Origin: Coleophoma eucalyptorum
Lineage: Eukaryota; Ascomycota; Leotiomycetes; Helotiales; Dermateaceae
Assembly (NCBI GenBank): GCA_026120035.1
Contig: JALRME010000031.1
Span: forward strand, 310,001-374,000
Length of the DNA stretch: 64,000 nucleotides
Reading direction: 5' to 3'
Part shown: positions 23,545 to 35,244 of the stretch, piece by piece
Numbering within the stretch: the first letter of the stretch is position 1
How the letters are laid out: each line of letters begins with the position of its first letter
The notes under the pieces: generated by a model
The model's input: only the letters and a program-made list of their open reading frames with translations
Databases searched by the model: none
What the model was told of the DNA's origin: nothing
Program-made: the position numbers and the translations under genes

Positions 23545-25917
23545 TTAGGACATATTCCATTGCTGTTTTAGATACTCTTGGAATCTTACATATGGCCATG
23601 CTAAATGTGCCTCGGCATCCGTGAGAATGGCCATAAGTTGCTGTTGTTCAAGAGGGTCAGTAAATCTCTCTCCGCCTAACAATCATTAATTAGTAATGTT
23701 TACATGATGATTTGATCGGGTGACAATGAGTATCATTGACCTACACATAGCAATCGCCATCCCAGCGGTAAAAGTTCCCGGGATGAACTGTTGATTTGAA
23801 ATCGCGATTCCACATAAGATTCTCACTTGGTCTTTGATCCGATCCTGCTCGAAAATATCCTTGTCAGACGCTAGATCCATCTTCTGAGGAGGCTACCACT
23901 TACGTCGATTTGGCCCAGCAGTTGGTTTCGGTCTGGTCCTAATGATGGAAGCTTAGGGTCATGTGCCAAAAGCAAGATACGACAAATGCCTAAGTATTGA
24001 TGGGCTGCGACTTTAGAAGAATCAATATTCAATAGCCATAGAAACCAATAGGGCATCAATGACATACCATGACAATCATTTAAGAACCATATTTCGGGAA
24101 AAAATTGGCCTTTCGATTTATCTGCGGCTCCATATTTTAAGGGGTTGAATGAAGATGGTTTTAAGGAGAACCAATCATCGGTATATTGATGTAGACGATT
24201 CCATGTATCGTAATTATGAACCTTCTCGTCATAGCAGAAGTTAAGAACGTCTGCAGTATGAGCAATTAACCGTGCAGCCCACATCCAATCATTCGTCATA
24301 TGCATAGATCGGTCAATATTACAATAGTCAGCAAGCGGTTGTACCGGACTTCGCGTTAGGAAAGAAATAAAGATCTCCTGTCGAAGGCCGACAATTAGAG
24401 CTGCTGAGCGGAGGGTTGAATCTGATGCTGGATCCTGTCGAGCCCGGACTAGAACATGGGTTCCCAGAACATGGCCTTTAGTCTGGCTTGATGTAATCGG
24501 CTCTAGGCGAAGCTTGTCAATATAACTCGCAGATTCTTTGCTGGAACAGATGTGGCTATGTAATTACCTGTCATTTCCTCCAGAAAACGTAGAATGATGG
24601 TTGCTGCGAAGAGGGTCTCATTTAATACAGAGCTTTGGTCATTTAAGGCCGGAATCAATGTTTCTAAACATCTCTGCTGGTATTTGTCTGACAGATGTCG
24701 GTCTACGCTCCCATTTAAGCTTAGATGCTTCGCAGACACGGCGAGAATTGCATTTAGCAAGGTTGGATCGGTGGCTGCAGCTGGAGCAACTACATTGGCA
24801 AAGTGTCTATCTCTATCACAATAGTCAAACTTGATCTGGTGTCAGTTTACAAATACGTCATTGCTCCTGAAATTAAATGCCTAGTATCCGTGAGTTAGGA
24901 GAGTGTCTTTCTTACCCAGGTAGAGAGATCAGTGACAAAGTATCGCATCAATCTGGCCTCCTCATTAGCCGTCAATGGCCACAGGGCTTGATCTTCGGAG
25001 GGAGCCGAGATAGTATGTGAAGTATAAGGCAAGAGAGACTCTTGTTGTAGTTGCGAGATAGAAGAGCCAATGTGGCTGAATTCTTCAAGATTTAGAGTTA
25101 GACCCTTGTTCGGGAAAGATACGAGATTATGCTCTCTCGGGTCGAGTGTGTCCAAGTTAGGGAAAACTTGGGTTGATGTCTGTGTCTCTGATCCCATCTC
25201 CAGAACATTTGAGTTACTAGTCTCAATTGAAGTAGAGGCGTGATGCGCATTCTCGAATACGCCTGACTCAGTACCTGGTCCACTATCCGGGGGCAAATTA
25301 GGTGGTAATGAGCGGGGGGACGAACTAGGAGTGAAAGATCGTTCACCGAGAAACTCCTGGTCGTCCTCCTCACTAAAGTCATTCTCTTCATCAATGCCAA
25401 ATGCATCATCATTGAGAAAGTTCCGGTCTGGTTCGGCGAATGTGACTAGTTCACTCAGATCAGTTTGTATATTCAGTAACCTATAACAACAAGACAGGTA
25501 CGTACGGTTTGGAGGTATTGGAATCCAACATTGAGAAGATTGAAAATTTTGGTTATTTGACCCCTTATTTCTGCTATGTAATCTCAAACCAGGATTATGA
25601 TCATGTCGAAACCTGTATCTAATACTCCTCTTGCAGACCCGGTTGCTACGCGAGCATTGATTGCACGAAGGAATTACCGCATCGCCTGATATCACGCATC
25701 CGAATCAGCAACCGTGAGTGGTTAAAAAATCCTTACAATGTTTGGCGGAAGGAATATCAATTACACTTCAGATGGCGAACTTGGCACTCATCACTGAGAA
25801 GTAGGAGTTAGCAGGTTGCAGAAAGATACAGATGGGGGGAAAGATGGATATGCGGGAATCATATACTTACCAGGCGCTGCGACGACACAGTGTCGTATTT
25901 GAATGAAGGTGGGCCAT
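23545..25917 (-). CDS. Zn2Cys6 transcription factor with fungal-specific domain (PF11951 type)
   Basis: The DNA-binding motif is split over three exons (25917-25871, 25793-25765, 25685-24916). Joined, it gives C-x2-C-x6-C-x6-C-x2-C-x6-C (ACDECQVRHLKC, then SCNQCSRSNRVC). The middle region is acidic and Ser-rich. From 24835 the protein shows TLLNAILAVSAKHLS and later ILCGIAISN and AHLAWPYVRFQEYL, typical of the PF11951 regulatory domain, ending at 23545. Two junctions are odd: a required gap near 24536-24567 of only about 32 bp, and a GT..AG gap of 20 bp at about 23883-23902. Either very short introns or frameshifts exist there. It faces the dioxygenase gene at 26453 across 535 bp. Confidence 0.75.
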
Positions 25918-26452
25918 AACAAGTCATTTTGCGGAGGAAGGTTAAAGTTGATGTTGATGTTGATGCATCGGAGAAATCCACACGTTTTAGGAAGCTGACA
26001 CTGCATGCCTCATATACCGCTCCTCAAGCAGTTTGCCAACTCCGAGTGCGGGGTCCTGTTTCCCGCATTGCTTAGTCTTATGCGCAACCAACCTCGATTG
26101 AGACATTTAGAACGTACAGCTACTATAATCCAATCACGTGGTAGCATCGGGGGTTTTATTCCGTTTTCGTCGCTACAAACTATATCGGACCTGTACTTCC
26201 TCTCTGGTACGGAGCTAAGATGCAATGTCGAGTACGTGTGAATTATAGGAAGTAGTCTGGACTATCAGACACATAGACTTTCGGGATTTCGGGATATTAT
26301 TCCATTTCCACAGCTTTCTTCACGACATCTGGCCACGGCGGGATGAATATAATGCGTACTGTAACCCAACCTGACCCTGTGTAAATTTCCAAAACCACTT
26401 TACATTAGTAGAAGATACTTTTAATACAATTTTACACAGATCAAATTCGAAG
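25918..26452. promoter_or_regulatory. Divergent promoter between Zn2Cys6 regulator and dioxygenase
   Basis: 535 bp separating two divergent start codons. It contains a CCG-N4-CGG everted triplet (26042-26051), a spacing used by some Zn2Cys6 proteins, and a CACGTG E-box at about 26135. Sites are read by eye only. Confidence 0.4.
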
Positions 26453-27621
26453 ATGCCCTTTATCGACAGCCGAGCACAGCTATTCGTCAACGACGGGCCG
26501 TTGAAGCCTGAAAATGTCGATATGCTCAAGCCAACCGCTCTCGACACCCCTCTTGAAGAAATCCGTCGGCGTCTCAATGATGACGGCTACGTATTCATAA
26601 AGGGTCTTCTACCACGAGACGACGTCCTCAAGGCCAGGGAAGAGTATTTCAAGCTTTTAGAGCCGAGCGGAGTTCTTAAACCCGGAACAGCACCTGTAAA
26701 TGGAATCTTCGATCCTGCTAAAGATATGCTGGACTATCCTGGCATTGGTGCTGGCCACGGTCTTGGGCGAGTAGATGGCCCAAGTGCCGAGATGTCACAA
26801 AGATTTGTCCAGTTGGCTCTGAAAGCTCATGCTGAGCCTTGGTACAAGGATGTCTTCTGTAAACACCCCACGTTACTGGAATTTGTGGCCAAACTGACGG
26901 GCTGGGGCGATAATGCCCTTGCTATTCAACGGACCATACTCCGAAACAATACTCCAGGAAATAAGGCGATTGGAGTACATTATGACCAGATATTTCTGCG
27001 CCATGGTGAAGATTCTGTTTTGACAGCATGGGTGCCTGTGGGGGATATAAGCTTGGATGGTGGTGGATTGATATACTTGGAAAATAGTATGTTTAATTCC
27101 GGTTCTATGGTCTGCAGCCAATTGCAGTTTATACGGTGCTAATGAATCGGGTAGGCCACACGCTGGGAGCAGAGATTGAGAAAGAATTTACGGACAAGGC
27201 AAAGTCGGCGGGTATGACCGAAGAGGAAGCTGAAAATGCTTTTAATCAGAATATGTTGTCGGGTGGGATGTTGAGCCATGGTCCGGCTGAATTTGGAGAG
27301 CATTACAAGAGAAGATGGCTAGTCACTTCATATGAGGCTGGAGATGTTGTTTTCCACAGTTCCTACGCAGTAAGTTGATAGAGTGCCTTTGGATTTGGAG
27401 TTGGAAACTCAAGGACTGACACCAAACCCAGATTCACGCCTCCACCATTAACTATGATAAAGAAAACGCGATTCGTCTAGGTACAGACTTGAGATTTGTC
27501 GACTCTGAATCTTCTTGGGATACGGTACGTATATCTTGTCACGACTATTAATATCAATTTATTAACGATATATCGTGTGCAGAGGTGGGATAAGGTGTTT
27601 GAATTTGATGATGGTCTCTGA
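26453..27621 (+). CDS. Phytanoyl-CoA dioxygenase (PhyH)-family Fe(II)/2-oxoglutarate enzyme
   Basis: Four exons (26453-27086, 27155-27369, 27432-27524, 27583-27621) give 326 residues. The iron-binding facial triad is visible: H176-x-D178 in GVHYDQ and the distal histidine about residue 285 in IHASTINY, followed by an arginine (AIRLG) that would bind 2-oxoglutarate. The N-terminal half contains the usual DGYVFIKGLLP segment. Such enzymes hydroxylate or desaturate small lipids, terpenoids or other metabolites. Length and motifs are complete, so activity is likely. The divergent Zn2Cys6 gene may control it. Confidence 0.88.
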
Positions 27622-28359
27622 ATGGAGGGAATCTCTGGGGAGAAAGATATACAGGTTATCGGCTTTGTCTTTGTAGCTAATCTTTCTTAGCCGTGTAGTC
27701 ACATGTATTCGATGGACTAATACTTCTTACTGTCTTCGCTTTGTCAACCGACAGCTGCGACCGAGCAATGCCACACATGGAATTACAAAATACGCGTGGT
27801 AGACAAATCAGAAATTTAGTTCTTCCTATTTACTGGGTATTATCTTGGCGGTGACCCTCTTTCTTGCACTAGCAAAGCAGTGATAAGGAAATAACAAAAT
27901 ACCTTGAACTCTTTTCCAGCAAAGTTGTAATATACAAGGTAAGTAGACCTTTGTGAGGGGGGGCGGGGGGCATAGCGCTTTTCCTAAAGCAGGCAACAGA
28001 ACGACGAGGGTCGATAACACACAGTCGCTGATTGAAGGTGGGGCTACCGCTTAACCTAGATAGGTTATAGGAGCGACACAAACTCTACAGAATGCCATCA
28101 TCCTGGGGAGGATTGTAGTAGAACATGAATTGAACATTAAACGCCACTTTTTTGGTCATCTCTTTCTGTTCAAGTCCCCAGTCACATCACATTATGCAGC
28201 TGGCAAGTCAGAAAGCCAGAGATTAAATGAAGTCTAGCCTTGCTCCTTCTGCAAAGTTAGCAGGCAGCCAGTGTTCGCCAATATTATCATTTTGTATATA
28301 ACTATAGGCCAGCCCAGTCATCTTTGAAGAGAATTGTCATAGAAATTCCATTACTACAT
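27622..28359. other. Intergenic
   Basis: No gene seen. A G-rich run (GGGGGGGCGGGGGG) lies near 27957-27970. The stretch before 28360 should be the M61 peptidase promoter. Confidence 0.45.
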
Positions 28360-30227
28360 ATGATGAGGGCGTTATTTCAACAACTTCTTGCTGCGTCACA
28401 GATCATGTCTCAGTCTTTCGTCCAAAACCGGATTCATTCCCAGCAGCCCCAATATCCTTCCATCAGTCTTGCGATCACACCATATCTGAATCAATTGAAT
28501 AATTCCTCTCATGATTCTTCCTATCTATCCATTTTGATGACCATAGAGTCACCTCAAGCCCAAAATAACGATACACTTGTTACGCTTCCGCTTCTACTCG
28601 AAGGTGTACCCTCCCAAGCATATGATAGAGATTCATTGAAAGCGTCGGACGATGTTGGAACCGTTGAGCTCCGAACCGAGGATGATACCGATACTGCAGG
28701 AATTACGAGGCGCAATTGGATAGTTACGAGATCAACCTTAGGAAACGTAACCATAGCATTCCGAGCAGTGCCACGACATGTGGATCAAAATACCCTAGTG
28801 GCGGCACGAACAGATTTGAGATCTGAAGGCGGAGGTTTACAAGGAAGTGGAGTAACCTTTGTTCCACTTCCCCCACCGAGCCAGAATCTCAAAAAGGTGT
28901 ACAGCCTATCAGTGAAGTGGGATTTGAGCCAGGCGCCAGATGGGACTAGAGCAGTATGGACATTCGGCGAGGGACCAGATACAGTAGAACGAATCGGCCT
29001 GGTTCAAGACCTCACGAACTCTTTCTACAGTGTCGGGCCATTGAAGGGCTCCTCGTCTAAAACGCAAGATTTCGGTGTGTACTGGTTCGGAGACCTCCCA
29101 ACGAATATTGCAAATGTGATAGACTTGGAGGAACGTATGTTTCGGGTGATGTCGACCTTCTTCAAGGACGAGCCTTCCATTGAAAATCCATACAGGATTT
29201 TCATCCGGTGTGCGAGTCCGGCTCCGGGATATGGCGGCACCGCTTTCGTTAGGAGTTATGTCCTGGAATACGATACCAACATTGATAACGTCACAGAGAA
29301 TGATCTAATGCTTCTCCTTAATCATGAGATGGTGCATAACTGGCCTCTTATGGGCAAAGAAGCGGATAGTGGCGAAGCAGGAGAGACAGAGGAAGGAAAG
29401 TGGTACTCTGAAGGTTCGTCACATCACTCTAGTCAATTTCTCATATTTGTGTTTATGCCCTCAAAGGATGAATTTTGACTCTAATAACTGTGTCCAAAAT
29501 AGGCATCGCCGAGTTTTATAGCATTATTCTTCCACATAAATTCGGCCTTCAACCAAACGACTGGTTTGTACAATCGATGAATAGATTGCTTACCCAGTAC
29601 TACACCAATCCCGAAATACACCTATCAAACCAAGAAGCCGTCAAGCAAGCCTGGGTGTCGCCAAATGCTCAAAGAATTTCATATAGTAGGGGATTTGTCT
29701 ACCTTACCGCACTTGATGCCCAAATACGGCAAGCTAGTAGTGGGAAGCGATCGGTTGATGATCTTGTCTTGGATCTTCTTGGAAGAAAACGAAGCCGAAA
29801 AGAATTCGGAGTAGCCGAGTGGTGTGAACTGATCTTGGCTGAGCTTGGAGAGCGCGGCATTGCTGATTATCAAGCGATGGAGAATGGCACTCTAATAAGA
29901 CCCTCGAAAGAAAGTTTTGCGCCTGATTTTGAACTTGTGCGGCTGGATCAAGAAGTTTTAGAGATAGGATTTCATCCCAAGTCACTCCGACAAGGAAAGG
30001 TATGCGGGTTGAAGGCGGGTAGCCGGGCTGAAGATGCTGGCGTTCGGGAAGGAGATGAGATTTTGAATTATGTTTCTATGTGGGGGATTGGGGAAGATCT
30101 AACCAACCAAATAGAGTTGGTTTTAAGGAGGTCTTCCGATCCTAGTCGAAATGAGTTTAAAATTCGGTATTGGCCGAGATCGAAGGATAAGGTTGAAAGC
30201 TACCAGTTCATAGCTGTAGTAGCATAG
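28360..30227 (+). CDS. M61-family aminopeptidase with C-terminal PDZ domain
   Basis: Two exons (28360-29413, 29503-30227) give 592 residues. An alternative in-frame ATG at 28405 may be the true start. The zinc motif HEMVHNW (H322) fits HExxH and is followed by the third-ligand motif WYSEG, which the intron splits after SE. An N-terminal beta domain precedes it. A PDZ-like segment lies near residues 515-570 (VCGLKAGSRAEDAGVREGDEI). This order is that of glycyl aminopeptidase-like M61 enzymes, best known in bacteria but also present in ascomycetes. No signal peptide is evident, so it is probably cytosolic. Confidence 0.85.
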
Positions 30228-30339
30228 TTTAAGAATAATTATGGATTTGTTAACTTACTGTTCTTGATGGTGAAGTTGTGCCTGAAGACTTGGAGTGGAG
30301 GTTCCCCTCTTTTGAGTCATATAATTTCTTTTGTAATAT

Positions 30340-30462
30340 CGATAAGTTATTGGACGCCATAATGTAACAGCACTATATGTGATACACACATGTGACACTG
30401 CAAGAGTAGGGGGGTACGACCGCTTACCCCCCGTTAGAAGAATTGAAAAACATCTACAAACC
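30340..30462 (+). repeat. LTR-like fragment upstream of gag-only element 2
   Basis: TATTGGACGCCATAATGTAACAGCACTATAT at its start matches 31888-31918, except for a few bases. Both copies end with (A/G)GAATTGAA and an ACCTG block. It sits just before the TGTTGG start of the left LTR-like sequence, so two LTR remnants may lie in tandem. Confidence 0.5.
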
Positions 30463-30715
30463 TGTTGGAATATTGATATATTTACCACCTACACGTGAGG
30501 TAACATCGTTACACCTCATGCAGGTATTGGTATGGTATATCGCTACGCCACCTATAGGTGTATAGAGTTGGAATATCGCTATACTACTTGCTTATTCTCA
30601 TGTTTGCGCTCAGGCGCAAACACTACATATGACTGTATTACTACGGAGGTCGAATCGATACCCAGAAGGGGTATTTATAAGACCTCCACCACACTCACTT
30701 AGAAGAATCATCTAT
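30463..30715 (+). repeat. 5' LTR-like sequence of gag-only element 2
   Basis: Begins TGTTGGAATATTGATAT, an LTR-type start. Near 30670-30690 it has a promoter-like GGGGTATTTATAAGACCTCC followed by CACACTCACTTAGAAGAATC. This promoter block is shared with the LTR-like sequence of element 1. The exact 3' end is not resolved. Confidence 0.5.
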
Positions 30716-30879
30716 GTTTTACCTTACCATTTTGACCTGTCTATTACAGCTATTGAAATAAGAGGTATATAGATCAACCAACACAAACCGTTCACTATAT
30801 TTATTGCGTCAATAACGACCGAAAACATACCTATTCACCACCTATATATTCATTACGAAACGCACACTTTTGTTACAAA

Positions 30880-31647
30880 ATGGTTGATTTTAAGACTTCC
30901 GAAGTAGCTGAAACTACTACGAATACCTTCAGAAATCGTGCTTACTGGCGTCATTGGTACGAGGACTTCAAGCTCATCGATGCAGATCGTGTCAATGAAT
31001 ATATCGACTTCAAATTGAAGGAATACGAGGCGGAGGACCTTACGGATGAGGACTTATGGACGGCGCTATCCGATGATTTCGACAAGTTCACAGTTGATAC
31101 ATTCGCTACGGCCGACACATCACCATTACGTATAATGCATAGCGAACTACGCCGCGCAGGCGTCTATATGCCACCTAGGACAAAGCATAATAAGTTCGCG
31201 CATCTATTATACGATTTAGTTCACGAGCAGCATATGCATATATGGACTCAAGAGGAGATCCAGGAGGTCCGAAATAGGTCGAAAAAGGGCATCCGATCAC
31301 CTATACTACTACGGGCAACTCCTAGTTGTATTCCTACGGCACCCACGAAGGCATATGCACCTGCGAAGACCCAGAATGTCAACACATCTCTGGAGGCACG
31401 TAAGGAGGTTCAGAATACCAATACACGTGCAGCGGCGCCTACGGTTCCAGTTATAGCTACCTATAGGGAGCATACAACTCGGCTTACACATGAATACGAC
31501 AGTACAGATTACGAAGGCGAGGATATTGACTCGGAGGAGTTCGAGGAAGCTTTTCAGGCACTAATTGTTAACACTAGAAATGAGCATACACTACCGCTTC
31601 CACTGCTAGAAACACCACTATCTGGCATGGATATGGTATATTATTAG
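30880..31647 (+). CDS. Gag-related protein lacking the capsid part
   Basis: An intact 255-codon frame starting after ACAAA. Residues about 22-105 (YWRHWYEDFKLID through ELRRAGVYMPP) align with the start of the gag-like protein at 10495-11619. The capsid-like middle seen there is absent. Instead an Ala/Thr-rich linker leads to an acidic tail (DYEGEDIDSEEFEEAFQALIV), which resembles the region after the zinc knuckle in related fungal Gag proteins (recalled). No pol frame follows. It may be an internally deleted copy that kept an open frame. Confidence 0.6.
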   Translation: MVDFKTSEVAETTTNTFRNRAYWRHWYEDFKLIDADRVNEYIDFKLKEYEAEDLTDEDLWTALSDDFDKFTVDTFATADTSPLRIMHSELRRAGVYMPPRTKHNKFAHLLYDLVHEQHMHIWTQEEIQEVRNRSKKGIRSPILLRATPSCIPTAPTKAYAPAKTQNVNTSLEARKEVQNTNTRAAAPTVPVIATYREHTTRLTHEYDSTDYEGEDIDSEEFEEAFQALIVNTRNEHTLPLPLLETPLSGMDMVYY

Positions 31648-31656
31648 CCAGGTCGA

Positions 31657-31681
31657 TTTAACCAGCTGCGCTGGCTAAATA
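31657..31681. repeat. Palindromic GCCAGC/GCTGGC element beside gag 2
   Basis: TTTAACCAGCTGCGCTGGCTAAAT follows the stop of the gag-related frame. Its hairpin arms match those of the palindrome at 11672-11697. Confidence 0.55.
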
Positions 31682-31699
31682 GAAACCTAACTAGGTGGT

Positions 31700-31780
31700 A
31701 AAACATCGTTACGACAGCAAAATATGGATATAACGACAGAATATAGATATGACAGCAAAATATTGTTATGATAGCAAAGG
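31700..31780 (+). repeat. Short imperfect tandem repeats (GACAGCAAAATAT type)
   Basis: Four imperfect copies of a GA(C/T)AG(C)AAAATAT-containing unit of about 16-22 bp lie between the palindrome and the purine tract of the element. Confidence 0.5.
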
Positions 31781-31847
31781 GATATAGACTTATGCTTTTT
31801 AGAAATGTTAGCATTCGTCAGATTTGACATCAAATTCGACGGAGTTG

Positions 31848-31950
31848 GGTTCTTCTCTATAAAAGAGAGTTTTCAGTGTGGGAGTGTCGATATTGGACGT
31901 CATCATGTAACAGCACTATATCTACTCACACTCGCTTAGAGGAATTGAAC
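31848..31950 (+). repeat. Purine tract and truncated 3' LTR-like sequence of element 2
   Basis: The 20 bases at 31848-31867 are identical to the complement of 10202-10221 in element 1 and end in TATAAAAGAG. LTR-like sequence starts TGTGGGAGTG at 31877, includes the GTAACAGCACTATAT block, then jumps directly to CACACTCGCTTAGAGGAATTG. This implies an internal deletion relative to the left copies. Confidence 0.5.
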
Positions 31951-32355
31951 ATCATGGACAACACCTGAATTCCTAGTAATTGAAGCTATTCAATGCTATT
32001 ACGAGGCCTGCCCGTTGTTAAGGCAGACAAACAGTTCAAAGGGCATCTTTATTTTACATGCGATGGGAATATACTCGCTAGCCGAAACCTTAGGCCGAGT
32101 ATGGCCTAGGCCAATTACAGTATTTTAGCCCTACGGCCCCCATTCTTGACATTCCGTGCATTCCCCATACTCCATCCCCACTGCACGCGACCTCTGGTAT
32201 CTTCTACATATCTCTGTTACCGGCTCCCTATACTATGTGCAATAATGTCACAACATACCACGCTCGAAAAATGAGGCTTACCACAGCAGGCAAATCTACC
32301 ATCGCGACCGGCCGTGAGCGCCAAGTGTACTTCGGGGGATCGTGAGACCAGATCA

Positions 32356-34753
32356 ATGGATGGGAAAACGCGTACCAGGAAGCACATAATCACCCGTACA
32401 AGGACAGGATGTCTCACTTGCAGAAAGCGGAGGACCAAGGTGCGCGTTAGCCATGCATTGCAAGAGCTGAAGAAGTTAACGTTATTCTGCTATGTCATAG
32501 TGTGACGAGCGGAAGCCCGAATGCGAAGCATGTCATCGGCTCAATCTTAGATGTGAAGGTTATGAATCACGCTTCCAATTTTACAATGCAACAGCATCCG
32601 TACCGCGTGATAGTAGGACTGTAGACCGACTAAGGCACCGGACTATTCAAGCACAAAGAAAAGAAGATTCCATTTCGCCAGAACATGGGACTTCCCGATC
32701 AAGGACCTGCGGCAACGAGGATGAGTCAAATCTCACTGAAGAAGGCATATCAGTACAGTCCCAGAATTGTACAGGTGCATACGATGTGGATGAACCCTTC
32801 CAAAGCGATGAAGGAGGTTTAAATCATGTGTCCCCTGGAGGGCACAACACAAGTTTGTCATGGACTTACCCATCCAGTAATTTCCCGGCTCCCACAAATG
32901 AATCAGAGGCAGATATATGTCAACTGGATACCTATGCCTCGCCGCTTCCTTCTCAAAGTCATGAGACTTTTTATTCCAGTAATCTAAAGGGAATTTTTGA
33001 AAACCTAAGCGGCTTTAGTACTACCTGCAATATAACCAATCATTACGGCTCTTTCCCGCCAGTTCGAGCAACTCCTAGCTCTACTGGTAGCCAAGCAAGC
33101 ACTCTTGTCCACGAGGCTCGGCTCACACCAGCTTCTGCTCTTTCCATCATGTCGGGTAGTAGTCTTTCTGAAGTAAATGCACTACCATTGGGTGTATCGA
33201 CCCCACAGTCAAGTTCAACATGGCAAGACTCTGCTAGTACAAAGATTCACGGTAATAAGACTAGAGATTGTGGCACAGCCGACGAAGACAGCAATAAGGA
33301 TGCCTACTTTCGTCGTCACTGGCAAACAGGAGTCCTGCCGATACTACCAGTTGTATTTGGAAAATTTGAAGAAATGTCTGAAGGCTTTCCACCTTTAAAG
33401 TTTGCGACTCTAGCATTATCAGCATGCCACTATGCAGAAGTCAATCCCGATTCCAAAATTCCAGCTCTCCCTCACGTACAGAAGGCGTACTACATATGTC
33501 ATGCAAAACACGAATATCAATGCAGAGTTTACTATTCTGCTGCTGTCAGCGGGCTCGGTCAAATTGATGCAGTAACTTACAAGGCCGATTTGGTCCGTAT
33601 ATTTGCAACCCTGCTCATCTTGGCCTACGTTGAAGTAGGGGTCGGTACCTTCGAAGGGCTCTGCTTTCATCTATCTGGAACTGATAAACTGGTTGCGGCC
33701 GAAAGAGAGAATTTTGTCAAGGGCCAATTGGGATATGACCTGCTGGCCGCATGGGTGAATCTGCGACTACAAAATTGGTGGCTTCGAGCTCCCATTGCTG
33801 AGGCAAACTTCTATGTCGGCCTAGAAGCTATTGGAATGGACTCATTCGTCAGGACTATGATGTACGGTGGAAAGCATGCAGGCATTGCGATTTGTGCTAT
33901 TCTTCTTGAAGCCCGTCGTCTCAATGTGATGATACTAATGGAACGATATTTTGGGCGCGGAGGAACTGAAAGTCTCTCTTCCAGGTGCTATCAGCATTAT
34001 TACAAGATGCTTGGTCAATCGGTGCCCGGGAAATCATGGCGATCAACAATCCCCCTCCCAGACGAGAATTATGTGCTCTTGCTTGAAGACGAAGCTCGGA
34101 AGCTTGAGGATTGGCATAACAGACTCACACTTTCTGATCTTCCAGTGGAGTCTTTTTCTTCGAAAACACTCAAGGCGCGAAACAACATTGACGGGCTATC
34201 TATCTGTCCTCTTCGATTTCACTCTCATGGTGCAGCTATGAACTATGCTTACTACGTACTGGCGCAACTTCTCTGTGATAAAGACACCATCACCGACCTG
34301 ACCGCAGTAAGGCCACATCCCAGCCTGCATGTAACAGGATCAATAAATCCCTGGATAATGGTCTTGCTCCGACTCGTTGCCGGGATTGATATTGCGACCT
34401 GCCTATCCGAAAACGTCTATTCCATCGGCATCAGCGATATCCTCCTGGAGTGCATGTACCGAAACACGCACCATGAAGTTGACGAGTGGATATGCAACTG
34501 GTTTAAGCAGCTTGAAACTATGCGAATGTATCAAGAAGGGGGTTGCCGTTTGACAATGGCAATTGGAGTATCAGAGAAGATTAGAAATGAGCGAGTAGCT
34601 GGACGGGATATTCTCGCTTGCTTTTGCGAAAGTGATGGCCACTATCAAACAATGACCCTAGCTACGAAAACATCGGGAGTTATCTATGGTAGGGTGCGAG
34701 GGACTTCACGGCTTTTCTGCGAGGTTTCTCAAATCGAGGAGTGCTATGTATAA
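32356..34753 (+). CDS. Zn2Cys6 transcription factor
   Basis: Two exons (32356-32439 and 32501-34753) give 778 residues. The intron falls just before the third cysteine. The joined motif reads CLTCRKRRTKCDERKPECEAC...RC, a perfect C-x2-C-x6-C-x6-C-x2-C-x6-C. A Ser-rich linker (about 60-240) precedes a fungal-specific regulatory region (from about residue 245, RRHWQTGVLPILP.. to the C-terminus). The ATG at 32356 is the first in frame. It is a nuclear regulator. The MFS and FAD monooxygenase genes next to it are its likely targets by position only. The last 40 residues could be altered by an unseen intron. Confidence 0.87.
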
Positions 34754-35244
34754 TCATTTTAGTAGAGTCATTAGACCATTTAGGGGTTTTATGCGCAGAA
34801 TTATTTTTCTCAGAATCTATATTCAACAGTTATCAAAGTCAATATGTGCACACAAAGTTCTGCCGATACTGGTTCAAATATGTGTCCTGACTCCTTCTAC
34901 GGCCATGTACTTTGAACATCTCTTTGCCATTCAACGCTGCACTATTCAAGGGCCATTTATAGTTAAAAATAACAGAGAGAGCATAGCTTAAAGTTCTATA
35001 ATAACAGTGCTAACTCTCCGGATCCAGTCCACATTGAAAAGTACGAGCATAAGCCTAAGAAATATATTAGGAAGTACACAAAGTCGAACAAAGAGTTTAT
35101 AGAATATGCGGAACTGAACTGCTCCATTACGGCGAAGATTTAACGCTTAAAAACGGGGACAAATATGAAGCTTCCAATACCAAAGGCAAGGTTAACCACA
35201 ACCTTTGATTTCTGAACACTCCTTTCGTACAGCAAGCCTATGCT
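34754..35244. other. Convergent intergenic region
   Basis: AT-rich 3' region between the regulator (plus) and the MFS gene (minus). A 101-codon frame here is an overlap shadow. Confidence 0.5.

Noticed and set aside
30640..30660. GGTCGAATCGATACC, resembling a tRNA T-loop (B box)
   Set aside because: No acceptor or anticodon stem can be paired around it; it lies within LTR-like sequence.
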